Below, piece after piece: positions 23,501-34,212 of a DNA stretch of 64,000 bases. Source of the DNA: Corbicula japonica (taxonomy: Eukaryota; Mollusca; Bivalvia; Venerida; Cyrenidae); contig JAZAYU010000012.1 of the NCBI GenBank assembly GCA_038501625.1, positions 8,556,001 through 8,620,000 on the forward strand, given 5' to 3'. The notes under the pieces were generated by a model. The model saw only the letters and a list, made by a program, of their open reading frames with translations. It did no database searches and was not told where the DNA came from. The number at the start of each line of letters is the position of its first letter. Position 1 is the first letter of the stretch. The position numbers and the translations under genes were made by a program.

Positions 23501-25031
23501 CAAAAAGAAATCCCGCTTACGAGGTCTACCGTTTCATTTCAATGCAGTCACTATAAGCAAAACAAGTGTTATTATACTTACTGAAACTGATTCTTTGAAC
23601 AAACGGTTTATAGATAGCACTAGTAATCTTTTAATTTCAGGACATTAACGAATTCTGCCAAACCATTGCTGTAGAGTATGCCAAGAGCGTCAGATCCTGC
23701 ATGCTTACTGTCCCATACGCTGTAAATGGCAAGCTGAAAACAGTCCAGGTAACACAACTGTATTTACATATTCGTGGTTTCTTTTATGGATTGTGGGATC
23801 TATTTGTAAAGTAGTCGTTTATAAACTTATATTTTAAAATCTCTCTTTAGTTGACTGTGGGGAAACTGTGTTCTCTGAGTGTTGCCTTCACTGATATGCA
23901 ATATCAAACATTCTAAGACCATGTTCAGCTCAAAATTGTATTATTTTTCATTTATTTGTTAACGAGTTTCTGTTATGTGCACTAAGTTTTTATTTCCTTG
24001 CATAAGTTATATTGGTACACACAATCAACAATTTTATCTGGCTTTATTTCATGTCTGCAACCCTTAGATTAGCGATAGTGATGTGCGATGGTTAAATGAA
24101 GTAAGAAGGCGATTTGCTGTTTATCTGACAGAAAATGTTTTTGAGGTAAGGCATGTTATGAAACCTGAACACAGAAGTACTAATAAAAATGCCATAATTC
24201 TAAATTTTAGCATGTAATGATTCGTGAAGATACGGAGAGAAAAGTACCATCAAAAAATGAAAATCTGGAACATAAAGCTCAGACTTTAGGATAAAACATA
24301 AGAGACGCAGTACCGTCGAATGGCTGGTCTCAATAAAATCTTATTAAAATGTTGTATGGACGCCAGTGGTTGTGAAGAATATTCAAGAAAAGTAACATTA
24401 AAGAAAACACGCTTTCGATACTACCAACTTGATCAATATTCATATAAACCTGCATTAGGAGCCACCTGCATTTAGCAACCACCTATCTTAAACAGTCAGT
24501 TTGAACATGTCAATAACCAGTGATAAGATAAGCAGCAACTTTTTGTCACTCAACCGGATGGCTGTTTAATACAGGTCAATACATGAAATTTCATTGCTAA
24601 ACAGGCAGTGTATCATTTTAAGTATTGTTTCTGTTTTCTTGTTTCTTGGCTGTGTGTGGAGATTGCATATAGCGTTACAGGAAAATATTGACCCTACTGG
24701 GGAGCGAACCCGAACGGCGACAGCGCCTAGCCTTGAAGTTCCTCACGTGTTTTCTTTTTTCCAGCATTACATCAACACGATGAAGGTGGATCTCAAAGGC
24801 AAGCCACACACTCAGAAGTTTGTGAGAGAATGTGTTAACGTGTGCTGGTTAATGAGCTCCCAGGAGCCGCCTGTGGTCCTTGATACGGCTAACGTTGAGG
24901 GAGACTTCGATGGGGAGAGATTCAAGACGTACACCAAAGCTGGGAGAACTATTGACTTTGTGGTGTGGCCGCCAGTGTTGTTGCTAAAAGATGGAAGTTT
25001 ATTATGTAAGGGGGTGGCGCAAGGAAAGTGA
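11572..25031 (+). CDS. Long coiled-coil protein with C-terminal MIEAP domain, 19 exons
   Basis: Exons: 11572-11639, 12243-12332, 12795-12875, 13330-13374, 14092-14184, 14629-14694, 14910-15146, 16040-16096, 16546-16683, 19383-19487, 19690-19764, 20386-20457, 20600-20641, 20893-20988, 21831-21983, 22641-22827, 23641-23748, 24068-24145, 24765-25031. They join without a stop into 2058 nt, 685 residues. Residues 1-22 are basic and polar; about 30-470 are Lys/Glu/Gln-rich heptad sequence typical of a long coiled coil; 473-685 match the MIEAP C-terminal domain. Human MIEAP (SPATA18) is a shorter coiled-coil protein acting in mitochondrial quality control; bivalves carry many proteins with this domain, so direct SPATA18 orthology is not claimed. 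The first 15 introns are all phase 2 and the last three are phase 0 within the domain. Large introns hold a Helentron-like element and a LINE fragment. The exon-8 acceptor was chosen at GTAG|GTC because it keeps the coiled-coil frame. Confidence 0.82.
13681..14005 (+). repeat. SINE-like dispersed repeat, copy 2
   Basis: It begins GATGGGTAGATTGG and carries CATATGAGAACCTGTTGG, GAGGTTGGTGCA, TTTTGCCACTGACC, TTGTGGTATC, GAAATTGATCAT and GATGTGGCCATTT in order, then a CATATTTCAC T-rich end. It lies in the intron between exons 4 and 5, just upstream of the acceptor region. Confidence 0.65.
14236..14402. repeat. Two-unit tandem repeat in intron 5
   Basis: A unit of about 83 bp starting AAAATTTCATCTCCTCTAC and ending CTTAATGAAGAAAAT occurs twice in succession with only a few differences. 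Confidence 0.75.
15147..16039 (+). other. Intron 7 of the MIEAP-domain gene
   Basis: AT-rich intron in which I recognise no repeat family or extra exon. Confidence 0.5.
17015..19264 (+). mobile_element. Helentron-like non-autonomous element with two tandem-repeat blocks
   Basis: The element begins TTATGCCCCCGCCATG with a terminal foldback (17017-17047), followed by CCGTCC runs. Block one has three units of about 172 bp (phase marker AACGCAACTCCTCC at 17101, 17273, 17445). Block two has about nine units of about 145 bp (marker GTTCACCATGACA from 17871 to about 19034), each with AAGGTCAAGGTCACTGTTAC. The 3' end has GCGGGGGCAT (19230-19239), the inverted form of the 5' terminus, then the stem GTGTCC-TAT-GGACAC (19242-19256), ATTT, and CTAG. 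Subterminal inverted repeats, internal tandem blocks, a 3' stem and a CTAG end match the HINE class of Helentron-related elements; bivalve pearl elements look alike. The second copy of this intron lacks it exactly. No transposase is encoded. Confidence 0.75.
20050..20278 (+). repeat. SINE-like dispersed repeat, copy 3 (5' truncated)
   Basis: It starts within the family at CCTAGAACCTGGTTTAACA and keeps GCGGTAACCC, GGTTCTCAC, TTGTGGTGTC, GAAATTGATCAT, GGGAGGCTGTGTCTTCTGA and TGACATGCATATTTC. The same truncated copy recurs at 28430-28660 in the duplicated intron, so it predates the duplication. Confidence 0.7.
21241..21712 (-). mobile_element. 3' fragment of a LINE (non-LTR retrotransposon)
   Basis: The minus strand is open for 104 codons (21403-21717) and reads as the region after the reverse transcriptase domain of many invertebrate LINEs: LESRRTSARLFMFFKIVH, LRRTRHMHPLTYRQI, FKYSFFLQTVVLWNQLP, in that order. 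The catalytic part of the transcriptase is absent. The corresponding intron of the second gene copy (about 29610-29625) lacks the segment, which supports an insertion truncated at its 5' end. The exact LINE clade is not resolved. Confidence 0.7.
22641..25031 (+). CDS. MIEAP C-terminal domain, last four exons of the gene
   Basis: Exons 22641-22827, 23641-23748, 24068-24145 and 24765-25031 encode residues 473-685. Features typical of the family are RPTRLSQKFSEIYENEWTDA, EVEHL, a helical middle with FCQTIAVEYAKSV and VRWLNEVRRRFAVYL, and the terminal stretch with CVNVCWLMSSQEPPVVLD and VDFVVWPP- or IDFVVWPP-type sequence closing with LCKGVAQGK. In known proteins this domain closes the chain, as here. 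The phase switch from 2 to 0 occurs inside the domain, after its first exon, so the upstream modules can change without affecting it. Confidence 0.8.
22986..23368 (+). repeat. SINE-like dispersed repeat, copy 4
   Basis: It includes CATATGAGAACCTGTTAG, GAGGTTGGTGCA, CCTAGAACCAGG and TTTTGCCACTGATCATTTCA; the last stretch is partly duplicated inside the copy. A GATG/GATGGA microsatellite precedes it. Confidence 0.65.
24440..24545. repeat. Tc1-type MITE remnant in the last intron
   Basis: The stretch AACCTGCATTAGGAGCCACC through AATACAGG matches the element at 32022-32166, which keeps its right end TTTGACTGTATA; here that end is deleted. A further intron patch at 24685-24755, present in both copies, holds on the minus strand a sequence resembling a tRNA B box (GGTTCGCTCCC) and might be a SINE relic. 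Confidence 0.4.
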
Positions 25032-25619
25032 CCACGGTTTAATGCATTTATTGAGTGCAACTTGTCGTCAAAGCGCCGGCATACTATGACTTTCTTAAGT
25101 CGGCGTCTTAACACCGTTTCAAATCAGAATGCTTTTTATACAGATTGTTACCTTTTGTTAAGAAATATAAAGCAAGAGAACTGTTTTTGTTTATTTATCA
25201 AAGCATATAACTATCGGACAAGTTAGATCCAACGCATACCGACATTATTGAGCCTACCTTAGCTTGAATCCTATAGTCAATTTAAGGCCAAAGCTTGTGA
25301 AATTACAGTCATATACACTGTGTTGTATATAGTTAAAGAAAGGAAAGAATTGTCGCTGAAATCAGGGGTTATATTTTAAAAAGTAAAATATGCATATCGG
25401 CTAGCTAGCTATATATGCACACCAAGAAAACACTCAACAGCCCACCGTAAGTTGACATTGAACGTCAAAATTATACATGATGCGATATGGGTTGTTTATG
25501 TGGATAAAACATTGCCATTTCTCCAGTTTATAGGGGGATTACCAAATTCCGCTCTAGTCAGGAATCGGTTAAGTCAAAGATAACATTCGCTAAGTTTACA
25601 TAATCTATAAAATCAAGTC
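25032..25619 (+). other. 3' untranslated and intergenic region
   Basis: The first ~140 bp resemble the sequence after the second copy's stop codon and then the two diverge. At the position where the second copy has AATAAA (32773-32778), this copy reads AATATAAA, so the canonical signal is not preserved. Nothing else is recognised. Confidence 0.45.
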
Positions 25620-26060
25620 AGTCTTGAGATGATTCACCGTCAGACCGCTATCGCAAATGACAAACTTGAATTTAGCGTCTGTGACCGTCATTTAAAGCAA
25701 AATGTTCACGTTCATGAAAAAAGTTGCTCGTTGGATCCCCCATTTACTCTCTGACGAGTAGAACCGTACTACAAACCATGAGCTGTTATCCAGTATTTGG
25801 AGTCGGAAAAGGTCAATGTATTGCAACACCCTCCATAGACCTGGCCCCTTGCGATGTTTTTCCTTTTTCCGAAATTTGGAAGCACCTATCTGGTAAAAGA
25901 TATTTGCCCAGAAGTGTGCTGGGATTTGTTGTTTACCATTTTATGATTAGTGTACGAGGAATAAAGTATTGTAACAGGAGTAGGACTCTTTTAAGTGTAT
26001 ATAAGATTGAAACAGTGTGTTCCTATCCTACTCAAGGCGAATATTCTGATGGTAACAAGA
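25620..26060 (+). pseudogene. Mariner transposase fragment with frameshifts
   Basis: Three plus-strand frames carry successive pieces of a mariner-family transposase. Around 25714 the frame reads KKVARWIPHLLSDE and then hits a stop; around 25800-25830 another frame gives NVLQHPP; from 25838 a third frame gives DLAPCDVFPF and then HLSGKRY. In intact mariners these run together and the DLAPCD segment holds the last acidic catalytic residue. The pieces are out of frame with each other, so the copy is dead. Terminal inverted repeats were not found. Confidence 0.7.
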
Positions 26061-26425
26061 CGGAGTGTCATCAAATTTTAATTTCTAAGAAACATGTTAT
26101 TTGTCTTCGAACACTCCTCCGAAAGTTTTTGTGCTCAATCACCAGTCAAACGAGTTTAAACCAATTAAACACGATTGTAAATGCGTGAGCTTTATTTATC
26201 TTCGCACATAGTTCAATTTTGTGTACTATCAAAATCACTATTAAAAATCGGTGATCCAGATTCTGTTGTATCACACCGTATGAGCAGATATTTTCGTACA
26301 AAATTAAATTGATTAAAATGTAGATAAACCGGTTATTATCAAGGACAAAACTTGTAGTTTTCTCATTAGATTACAACTATTGTCATCTAAATTAACATTT
26401 ATCAGCATCTTTATACTGATAAACG

Positions 26426-26925
26426 NNNNNNNNNNNNNNNNNNNNNNNNNNNNNNNNNNNNNNNNNNNNNNNNNNNNNNNNNNNNNNNNNNNNNNNNNNN
26501 NNNNNNNNNNNNNNNNNNNNNNNNNNNNNNNNNNNNNNNNNNNNNNNNNNNNNNNNNNNNNNNNNNNNNNNNNNNNNNNNNNNNNNNNNNNNNNNNNNNN
26601 NNNNNNNNNNNNNNNNNNNNNNNNNNNNNNNNNNNNNNNNNNNNNNNNNNNNNNNNNNNNNNNNNNNNNNNNNNNNNNNNNNNNNNNNNNNNNNNNNNNN
26701 NNNNNNNNNNNNNNNNNNNNNNNNNNNNNNNNNNNNNNNNNNNNNNNNNNNNNNNNNNNNNNNNNNNNNNNNNNNNNNNNNNNNNNNNNNNNNNNNNNNN
26801 NNNNNNNNNNNNNNNNNNNNNNNNNNNNNNNNNNNNNNNNNNNNNNNNNNNNNNNNNNNNNNNNNNNNNNNNNNNNNNNNNNNNNNNNNNNNNNNNNNNN
26901 NNNNNNNNNNNNNNNNNNNNNNNNN
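26426..26925. other. Assembly gap of 500 N
   Basis: Exactly 500 undetermined bases, the usual placeholder for a gap of unknown size. It sits at the left boundary of the duplicated part of the MIEAP-domain gene, so it may hide the junction or the 5' half of the second copy. Confidence 0.95.
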
Positions 26926-27189
26926 ACTTTATATTGTAGTTGAGGCTGATACGTTTATATTCCAAGCGTTATACTTTTTTTTTTAACGCACACTTATTTT
27001 ATATAATAGTTTTAATGAGCTTTACATTGTATAATTTGTATAATTTATTCAGCGTGACTTGATCACTGAAATATGTGTTGAAGATAAAACAAAAAGAATA
27101 TCAATAAATAAAAAAAGAAGAGTTCTTGTTTAAATGGCTTGCCTAAATGTTAGGACTTTTGTTTAAAAATGTCTTTTATATTTTTACAG

Positions 27190-30100
27190 GCGACAACAAA
27201 CTGCTAAGTTGGAGGAACAGACTTCAGAAATAGTTCAGCTGAAAGAAAGTTTAGAACAGACAACCAAAGAAAAAACCATCGCCCAGAGACTTTTCCGCGA
27301 AACTGAGGCGAATCTCAAAGCCGCAGAGTAATGTATTTTGAAACCTTATAAACTGTGTAAAACTTAACTTAGCGGAAAACACATCTGCTTTTCTTTTCGT
27401 TTTAACCGTATCCGATTTAAACGTCAATATTCTGCCGAAAAAGTTTGATTAAATCAAGAGATTTCATACATTTGGTGGATTTTGTGCCTCCGGGTCTTTC
27501 ATGGTTGAAAAACCATATGTACAAGTAAAATATTCACAAAATCTCTCTCTGAGTCTTGTAGCGTCCAACAAATGTAAGAGCCAGACTAAGGTCTAGCAAT
27601 CAACTTAAATATACGCACAATGCTTGGATCTACCGACCAAGGATCTCATTTTTTAAAATTCCTTATTAGAAATAAGCACTTTCGGAGACTGAATCTACTG
27701 TTATCTTTGATTGGAGTAGGTAATTTTTAAACAATTTACTAAATTTACTAACACTTTGTAGAAAAATGATACAAGAAAAGAACTCAACGATCGAAAAGCT
27801 TAATATAGAAAAGCAGAAGATGGAAGAAGAAAAGAACAACGTGGAAAAAGAGGTCGACAGGCTAAGGTGTGGATTTTTTACTGAATGAACATTGGGATGT
27901 AAAACTAGATTCTAGGATTATTCTGCCCAAGACCGTTTTCATAAACAATTTTGCAATATAGAAAAGTGTTCAATGCGTAAAGTGTATGAGTAATATTCTA
28001 CATTTTTGTCATTCTGGCATCGAGTAATTGTTTTTGTGTAAGAGTTTTTAAAGTGTTTGTGCTTTCAGTATGGCTAAAATAGAAGCTGAAAGACTGTCAG
28101 AGGAGATGAGAGAGAAGCTTTCAACTCAACAAACAAACTTAAGGTTGTCGAAATTACTTTCCAATTTAATTTATTTGTCGAATCATGTTTTAAAAAAGCC
28201 GAATGTTTAAAAGCGCTTAATATTGATTTCGTATCATTTTTTGATAACATAATTAGATAATTTGACAAAAAATAATAAAAGTGAGACATGCATATTAGAG
28301 CTACTTAATATTAACACAAATATCTGAATTGGACTCAACTGCTTTTAAAGATGTTAATTGATAAAGGCACTGGTAATAAGACATAATAACCATATCATGA
28401 CTGATTTAACTGATGACATTACTGGCTTACCGTAGAACCTGGTTTAACACCCCCTCACTTTGACAATTTGTTTTGCTAATCACTGTTCTTAGGCGGTTAC
28501 CCCTTGGTTCTCACTTTTTTTAATTACTTGTGGTGTCTGTTTTGAAATTGATCATTTTATTATCCACGTCTCTCTTTCTCTTCTTCTTGGCAGTGTGGAG
28601 AGGCTGTCTTCTGAATGTGGCAATTCCTGACATGCATATTTCGCCTTTTTACATTAAGTAACGAATCTTTGGTTTCTTGTTTTGTGGTGTCATGATTGAG
28701 ACTTATTTTCCCATAATTCATAATATCTCTTTTATTCTTAATAAATCTTACTTTTTCCAGCTCTGTCGTGGACGTTTCTAGTCTTAAAGAAGATCTCAAC
28801 AGATTAACAAAAGAACTAGAAGAATTAAAACGGTAATAGTAAGCCTTATATATGACTTTTTTCGAACCAGTATAATTTTTAGAGCATTTGATTTTATGGA
28901 AACCTTATGAAATGATGATAAACATAGCAATGTTTCTGAAATTAAATATATAAGTAGCTGATTTCTGTTTCAGGACCAAGGACAGACTTATTGAGGAAAA
29001 GGATCGCCTTCATAAGTATATCGGCAATTTCTTCTTTCAAAACAGACCATTTAGAAAAACATTTTGCACACATAATATAATATTACATACATAAACATAA
29101 AAATAACATTTTTGATGTTGTCTAAGATGTATCAAATAAAAACCCTATTTTTCATTGTAGGTTAAACGTTATTCAGAACATTTTAGCTTAATTAAATACT
29201 CATTTCATTGATGAGAATATCTCCCTTTAGTTACAAATCTCTCTTTTTTGTCAGTTCGTGCCACGAAGCGTTTGAAAATATGAAACAGAAGGACAAGAAA
29301 ATGAAATTAATGGAAGAAGAGCACAAGAAATTGATTGAAAGAAAGGACGAGTAAGTGCTTTTTGAAAGTTCTTGTCACGTGAAACTGTGTGGGAAGTGAG
29401 TGTTTAAATGTCTGACACCACAGTTTAGTTATAAACAAATGCTTATATGGTTCTCGTGACAAAAGGAAAACACACCAATTGTAATATCGAGATTTATCAA
29501 ATTTAAACCTGTTATATATATATAATAATTCTGTAATTATGTGCGAGTCGTAGAAAAATCGTTCTTAAAACCATGCTGTTTTTCTTAAAAATTGGTGTGT
29601 TTTACACTTTCAGTACCATTAAAGATGGCTTTAGTAAATGGAATGCTGCATGACACCATTTTCAAGTTTGTAAACACAAAAACTGAAAAGTTATAATGAT
29701 GATATTAATAAAACAGTTTAACTCATTTCAGGACTATACAGAAGTTACGTAAAGAAAAGACCATGGTCGACCCAACAGCTGGTTCCAGCACGAAAATTGA
29801 CACTAAAAGTCTTAAAGATAAATACGACAAAACTGCACAAGAGCTAAAAGAAGCAAGGGACGAAATCATTGAACTGAAAACCAGGTTATTATTCCTTGAT
29901 AATTTATAAGGCGCGATTTCTCACGAAATAAAGACTTGAAAATTACTGTTTTTATTTTGTAGTTGTACTTGATGTGTATGTTTATTACACAGGATTTTGG
30001 CAATATTTAAAGGATATAGGCTCAATGAAAAGATGTTACTTCAATTAAAGATACATTACCGCTACATTTTTTAGAATCAGAAAGTCTCCTATACTGCAAG

Positions 30101-32625
30101 CATATTATAATTCATCATATTGCAAGAGTGGTTTATATTACCCTTTTAAGAAATGAAATTCATTATTGTATAGGATTTGACAAAAACACTTGATAATCGC
30201 AAGAAATGAAAAAAATTAGCATAACTTCTAACCATTAATAAGTATTTGATATTTTTCTCGACAAGAAACTTACTTAACAGTAACAGGTAGAATATTCTAC
30301 TGTGAATATTTCAAGTCTGTCAACTTCTTTAAATTGAATTTCGAACAGAAACTGCCTATAAGGCAATCAGGTTGTCCTACCTAATATTTATTGCATTAAT
30401 GTTGCCCTGAACGTTTCTATATGATTGATACTTTTATTAAAGCAGATCGGTCAATTCTTTATTAAGAATACAACAAGCAATACATATGAGACAACGGATT
30501 AATGCCACAAGTCTATTATTTTTTAAGTAGTACAAATATTCTGAACATGTTCCATGCTCTGTAGGTTGAGCCAGTTTATAACAGAAGAGAACCCAAACCT
30601 ACAAGATTTTAGTAACGAGAATCGACCTACCAGACTATCACAGAAGTTCTCGGAAATCTATGAAAACGAATGGACCGATGCTTTTTCGGAGGTTGAACAT
30701 CTTCATAAGAAGCAAACAGACGTCGTTGGACATTTATACCAAATGCTACTAGTAAGTTAAATGTGCTTTTATGTTACAAATAGCTTATACTGTCTATCTG
30801 ACAGGAAGCCTGTTGGACTGGCTAGGGGACAGAATCCGGTTATTTTTACCACTTAATAATTAAGTTCACTTATCCGGATTATCGACGAAATAATGAACCA
30901 GATGAAGATTTTTTTTTTGCTTGACACTAGCATTAGCTTCTTATGTTTTGTATGTTGGTGTGCTTTTGCATGCAACATTTGATGCGTAGGTTGGAGCAAA
31001 TTCACCAAGACAACTTGTACTTGTATGTACATATATAAACCTTTTTGGGGCTAGTATGAGGTTGGTGCAATCTATTGCTTTGCAACAAACCCTTCCAAGG
31101 CGGTAACCACTCATTTTCATTAATTGTTTGTGGCGGCTTATTTGAATTTGATCATTTTATAAACTCAAGCTCTCTTTTCCTCTCTGCTTTTTTGACAGTA
31201 GAGAGTCCTTGTTGTGTGAATGTGGCGATTCCCGAGCAATGAACATTTTCATGGGCTGTACTAGTCTGCGCAGTCTAGTCTTGGGTTCAAAGCTTCTTTC
31301 ATCACGATGAAACCCTGCTTACGAGACTTAGCGTTTCGAAATTGTCACTACAAGCAAAACAGGTGTTGTTATACATTATGAGACTTCAGCTGATTTTTTG
31401 AACACGCATTATCGTGAAAAAGTACTGATAACGTTTTTTTATTTCAGGACATTAACGAATTCTGCCAAACAATTGCTGTTGAGTATGCCAAGAGTGTCAG
31501 ATCCTGCATGCTAACTGTCCCATACGCTGTAAATGGCAAGCTAAAAACAGTCCAGGTAACCCATCTGTATTTACAGATTCGAGGTTTCGTATATGGATTG
31601 TGGGGTCTATTTTTAAAGTAGTCGTTTTATAAACGTATTTTTTAAATCTCTCGTTAGTTGACTGTGTGGGGAAACTGTGTTCTCTGAGTGTTGCCTTCAC
31701 TGATATGCAATATCAAACATTCTAAGACCATGTTCAGCTCAAAATTGTATTATTTTCCATTTATTTGTTAACGAGTTTCTTTTATGTGCACTAAGTTTTT
31801 ATTTCCTTGCATAAGTTATATTGGTACACATAATCAACAATTTCATCTGGCTTTATTTCATGTCTCCAACCCTCAGATTAGCGATAGTGATGTGCGATGG
31901 TTAAATGAAGTAAGAAGGCGATTTGCTGTTTATCTGACAGAAAATGTTTTTGAGGTAAGGCATGTTATGAAACCTGAACACAGAAGTACTAGAACGATAC
32001 CAACTTGATCAATATACATTTGAACCTGCAATAGGAGCCACCTGCTTTTAGAAATCACCTATCTTAAACAGTCATTTTGAACATGTCAAAAGCCAGTGAT
32101 AAGATAAGCAGCAACTTTTTTTTTCACTCAACCGGATGGCTGTTTAATACAGGTTTGACTGTATATGATCAATACATGAAATTTCATTGCTAAACAGGCA
32201 GTGTATCATTTTAAGTATTGTTTCTGTTTTCTTGCTTCTTGGCTGTGTGTGGAGATTGCATGTAGCGATACATGAAATATATTGCCCCTACTGGGGAGCG
32301 AACCCGTACGGCGACAGCGCCTAGCCTTGATGTTCTTCACGTGTTTTCTTTTTTCCAGCATTATATCAACACAATGAAGATAGATCTCAAAGGCAAGCCA
32401 TACACGCAGAAGTTTGTGCGAGAATGTGTGAACGTGTGCTGGCTAATGAGCTCCCAGGAGCCGCCTGTGGTCCTTGATACGGCTAACGTTGTGGGAGACT
32501 TCAATGGAGAGCGTTTCAAGACGTACACCAAAGCTGGGAGAACTGTTGACTTTGTGGTGTGGCCGCCAGTGTTGTTGCTAAAAGATGGAATTTTATTGTG
32601 TAAAGGTGTAGCGCAAGGAAAGTGA
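27190..32625 (+). CDS. Second, 5'-incomplete copy of the MIEAP-domain gene (exons 9-19)
   Basis: Eleven exons match exons 9-19 of the first gene one to one and have identical lengths: 27190-27327, 27762-27866, 28069-28143, 28761-28832, 28974-29015, 29255-29350, 29732-29884, 30565-30751, 31448-31555, 31877-31954, 32359-32625. They total 1321 nt, about 440 residues, all splice sites are GT-AG, and no stop interrupts them. Introns are colinear with the first copy. The last exon differs by about six residues in 88 (for example KIDLKGKPYTQ and DTANVVGDFNGE against KVDLKGKPHTQ and DTANVEGDFDGE), while most other exons differ little. Homology starts right at the gap edge within intron 8; the first eight exons are not seen. 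It may be a paralogue whose 5' half is in the gap, an alternative 3' half of the upstream gene, or an uncollapsed haplotype. Confidence 0.75.
28430..28660 (+). repeat. SINE-like dispersed repeat, copy 5 (duplicate of copy 3)
   Basis: Colinear with 20050-20278, with the same 5' truncation and internal wording, and in the matching intron. Confidence 0.7.
30978..31250 (+). repeat. SINE-like dispersed repeat, copy 6
   Basis: It begins GATGCGTAGGTTGGAGC and keeps CCAAGACAACTTGTACTTG, GAGGTTGGTGCA, GGCGGTAACC, TTTGTGGCGGC and GAATGTGGCGATTCC. It occupies the matching intron to copy 4 but is shorter and lacks the internal duplication. Confidence 0.6.
32022..32166. repeat. Tc1-type MITE in the last intron of the second copy
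   Basis: It runs from TTTGAACCTGCAATAGGAG to ACAGGTTTGACTGTATA; the right end resembles the 10915-11096 element's terminus. The first gene copy has the same insertion with its right end deleted. Confidence 0.45.
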
Positions 32626-32772
32626 CAACAGTCGAATGCATTTATTGAGTGCAGCTTGACGTTGAAACGTCGGCGTAATATGACTTTCTTAACTCGGCGT
32701 CTTAACACTGTTTCGATTCGAAATAATGATTATTGCATGTATTTATACAGACTGTTACGTTTTTTAAAGAAG

Positions 32773-32778
32773 AATAAA
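32773..32778 (+). promoter_or_regulatory. Polyadenylation signal AATAAA
   Basis: A canonical AATAAA lies about 150 bp after the stop codon at 32625, a normal distance. The first copy has AATATAAA in the aligned place. Confidence 0.55.
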
Positions 32779-32949
32779 GCAAAATATTGTTTTATTTTTC
32801 ATTTACTAAATCAGGCTAGTATCGGAAAAGGGTTACAGTGAAAGCTCGTTACAATTAAACCAGATTTTTTAGCTTTTGCAATTAGCCTCATTTTGATCAT
32901 AATGTATTAGTGCGATAGAGTAGCCTGTAGACTTAATGGCCAGGAAGTT

Positions 32950-33235
32950 AGCATTACGTCAGTAACAGCAGTAGTACTGCTGGAAGTAACAGCAATAATA
33001 GCAGTGAGACTGCTGGCAGTAACAGCAGTAACAGAAGTAACACTGATGGCAGTAAAAGCAGTAACAGCAGAAACACTGTAGCAGTAATCGTAGTAACAGC
33101 AATAACACTGTGGCAGTAACATCAGTAATAGCAATAACAGCAGTAACACTGTAGCAGTAATCGCAATAACAGCAATAACACTGTAGCAGTAATCGCAGTA
33201 ACAGCAATAACACTGTAGCAGCAATCGCAGTAACA
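32950..33235. repeat. CAGTAA-type minisatellite, left part
   Basis: Degenerate ~30 bp units built from GCAGTAACAGCAATAACACT and GTAGCAGTAATC repeat without pause. All long open frames here, rich in Cys-Tyr or Leu, are artefacts of the repeat. The array continues at 34213 after an inserted element. Confidence 0.9.
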
Positions 33236-34212
33236 CAGGGTTGGCAAAATGCCGGCAAATATGAGTATTTTCCATGCCGGCGGTATTTACCGGTATTTAC
33301 CGGCAAATACTGGCAATTACTTGCAAATACTGGTCAATTGAATTGACCAGTCTGGAATTTATACAATTTTACGTATTTTCAGCATTCATATAGATATTTT
33401 CAAGTTTACCTATCAATTGCAATTATATTTATACTTAAGTTTAACACTTTTATCACTTTATCCATTATAATTTATACATAAATATTTAAGTACTGAAAAA
33501 GTCATTTGAATTGACCACACATGGAATTTATACAATACAATGTATCCCATTTAGTCAGCATGTGGACAACTTCAAAATTCAACTATTAACAATAAATATA
33601 CATGAATACAATAACAAATAAGGTTAGATAAAAAGGGCATCTATCTACAAGTCAATCTCCTCTTTCCCCCTAAGATATCTGTTACAGAACACCAGTTTGG
33701 CAGCTTTCTGCAGTCATACTAATACACAACCATTTACTTACCCCTAGACAAATTCTTTATAGGTTATTTATGACACTTGCCTGTTGCCTTTGTTGCCCCT
33801 GGCTAATACAGCCCCTTGTATGAAACATGTTGTTTTAAAAGTCTAGACCTTATGGCCTTGCTTGACAAGTGCCATTTCCAGGTGCACAGGTGGATCAGCA
33901 TTAATTTCTCACCTGCTGTATTTTTAGGTTCTTAGTAAAAAAAGACAGTTCTTTAAGATTATTTTTACTTTAAGTGCTTAAAGTGATCACCTGATATGAA
34001 ATTTAATTAAAATATCTGAGTAATTTAATTATTATTGTGATTATACAAAAATATAACTGTCAACTCAGTTAAGATGTCTGCAGTATTTTAAGGCAAAAAA
34101 CTCATCTATGAAGTATTTGCCAGTATTTTCCAGTATTTGCCATTTTAGGGAGTATTTTCCAGGCCGGTAAATACCTGTAAATACCGGGGGTGTTATTTAA
34201 CGCCCAACCCAG
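33236..34212. mobile_element. hAT-like non-autonomous element inside the minisatellite
   Basis: The 977 bp segment begins CAGGGTTGGCAAAATGCC and ends GCCCAACCCAG, giving short terminal inverted repeats of hAT type. The flanking 8 bp, CAGTAACA at 33228-33235 and CAGTATCA at 34213-34220, match at seven positions, as expected for an 8 bp hAT target duplication, although the host repeat itself could produce the match. Subterminal copies of CCGGNAAATA and TATTTACCGG lie at both ends. A related copy is at 58085-58990. No open frame. Confidence 0.7.

Noticed and set aside
24594..24764. Extension of the last MIEAP exon upstream to an ATG with a signal-peptide-like start
   Set aside because: The open frame crosses a clear TTTTTTCCAG acceptor at 24764; the frame before it is not kept in the second copy, which marks it as intron.
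26380..26965. Open frames of about 185 codons on both strands
   Set aside because: They consist of undetermined bases in the assembly gap.
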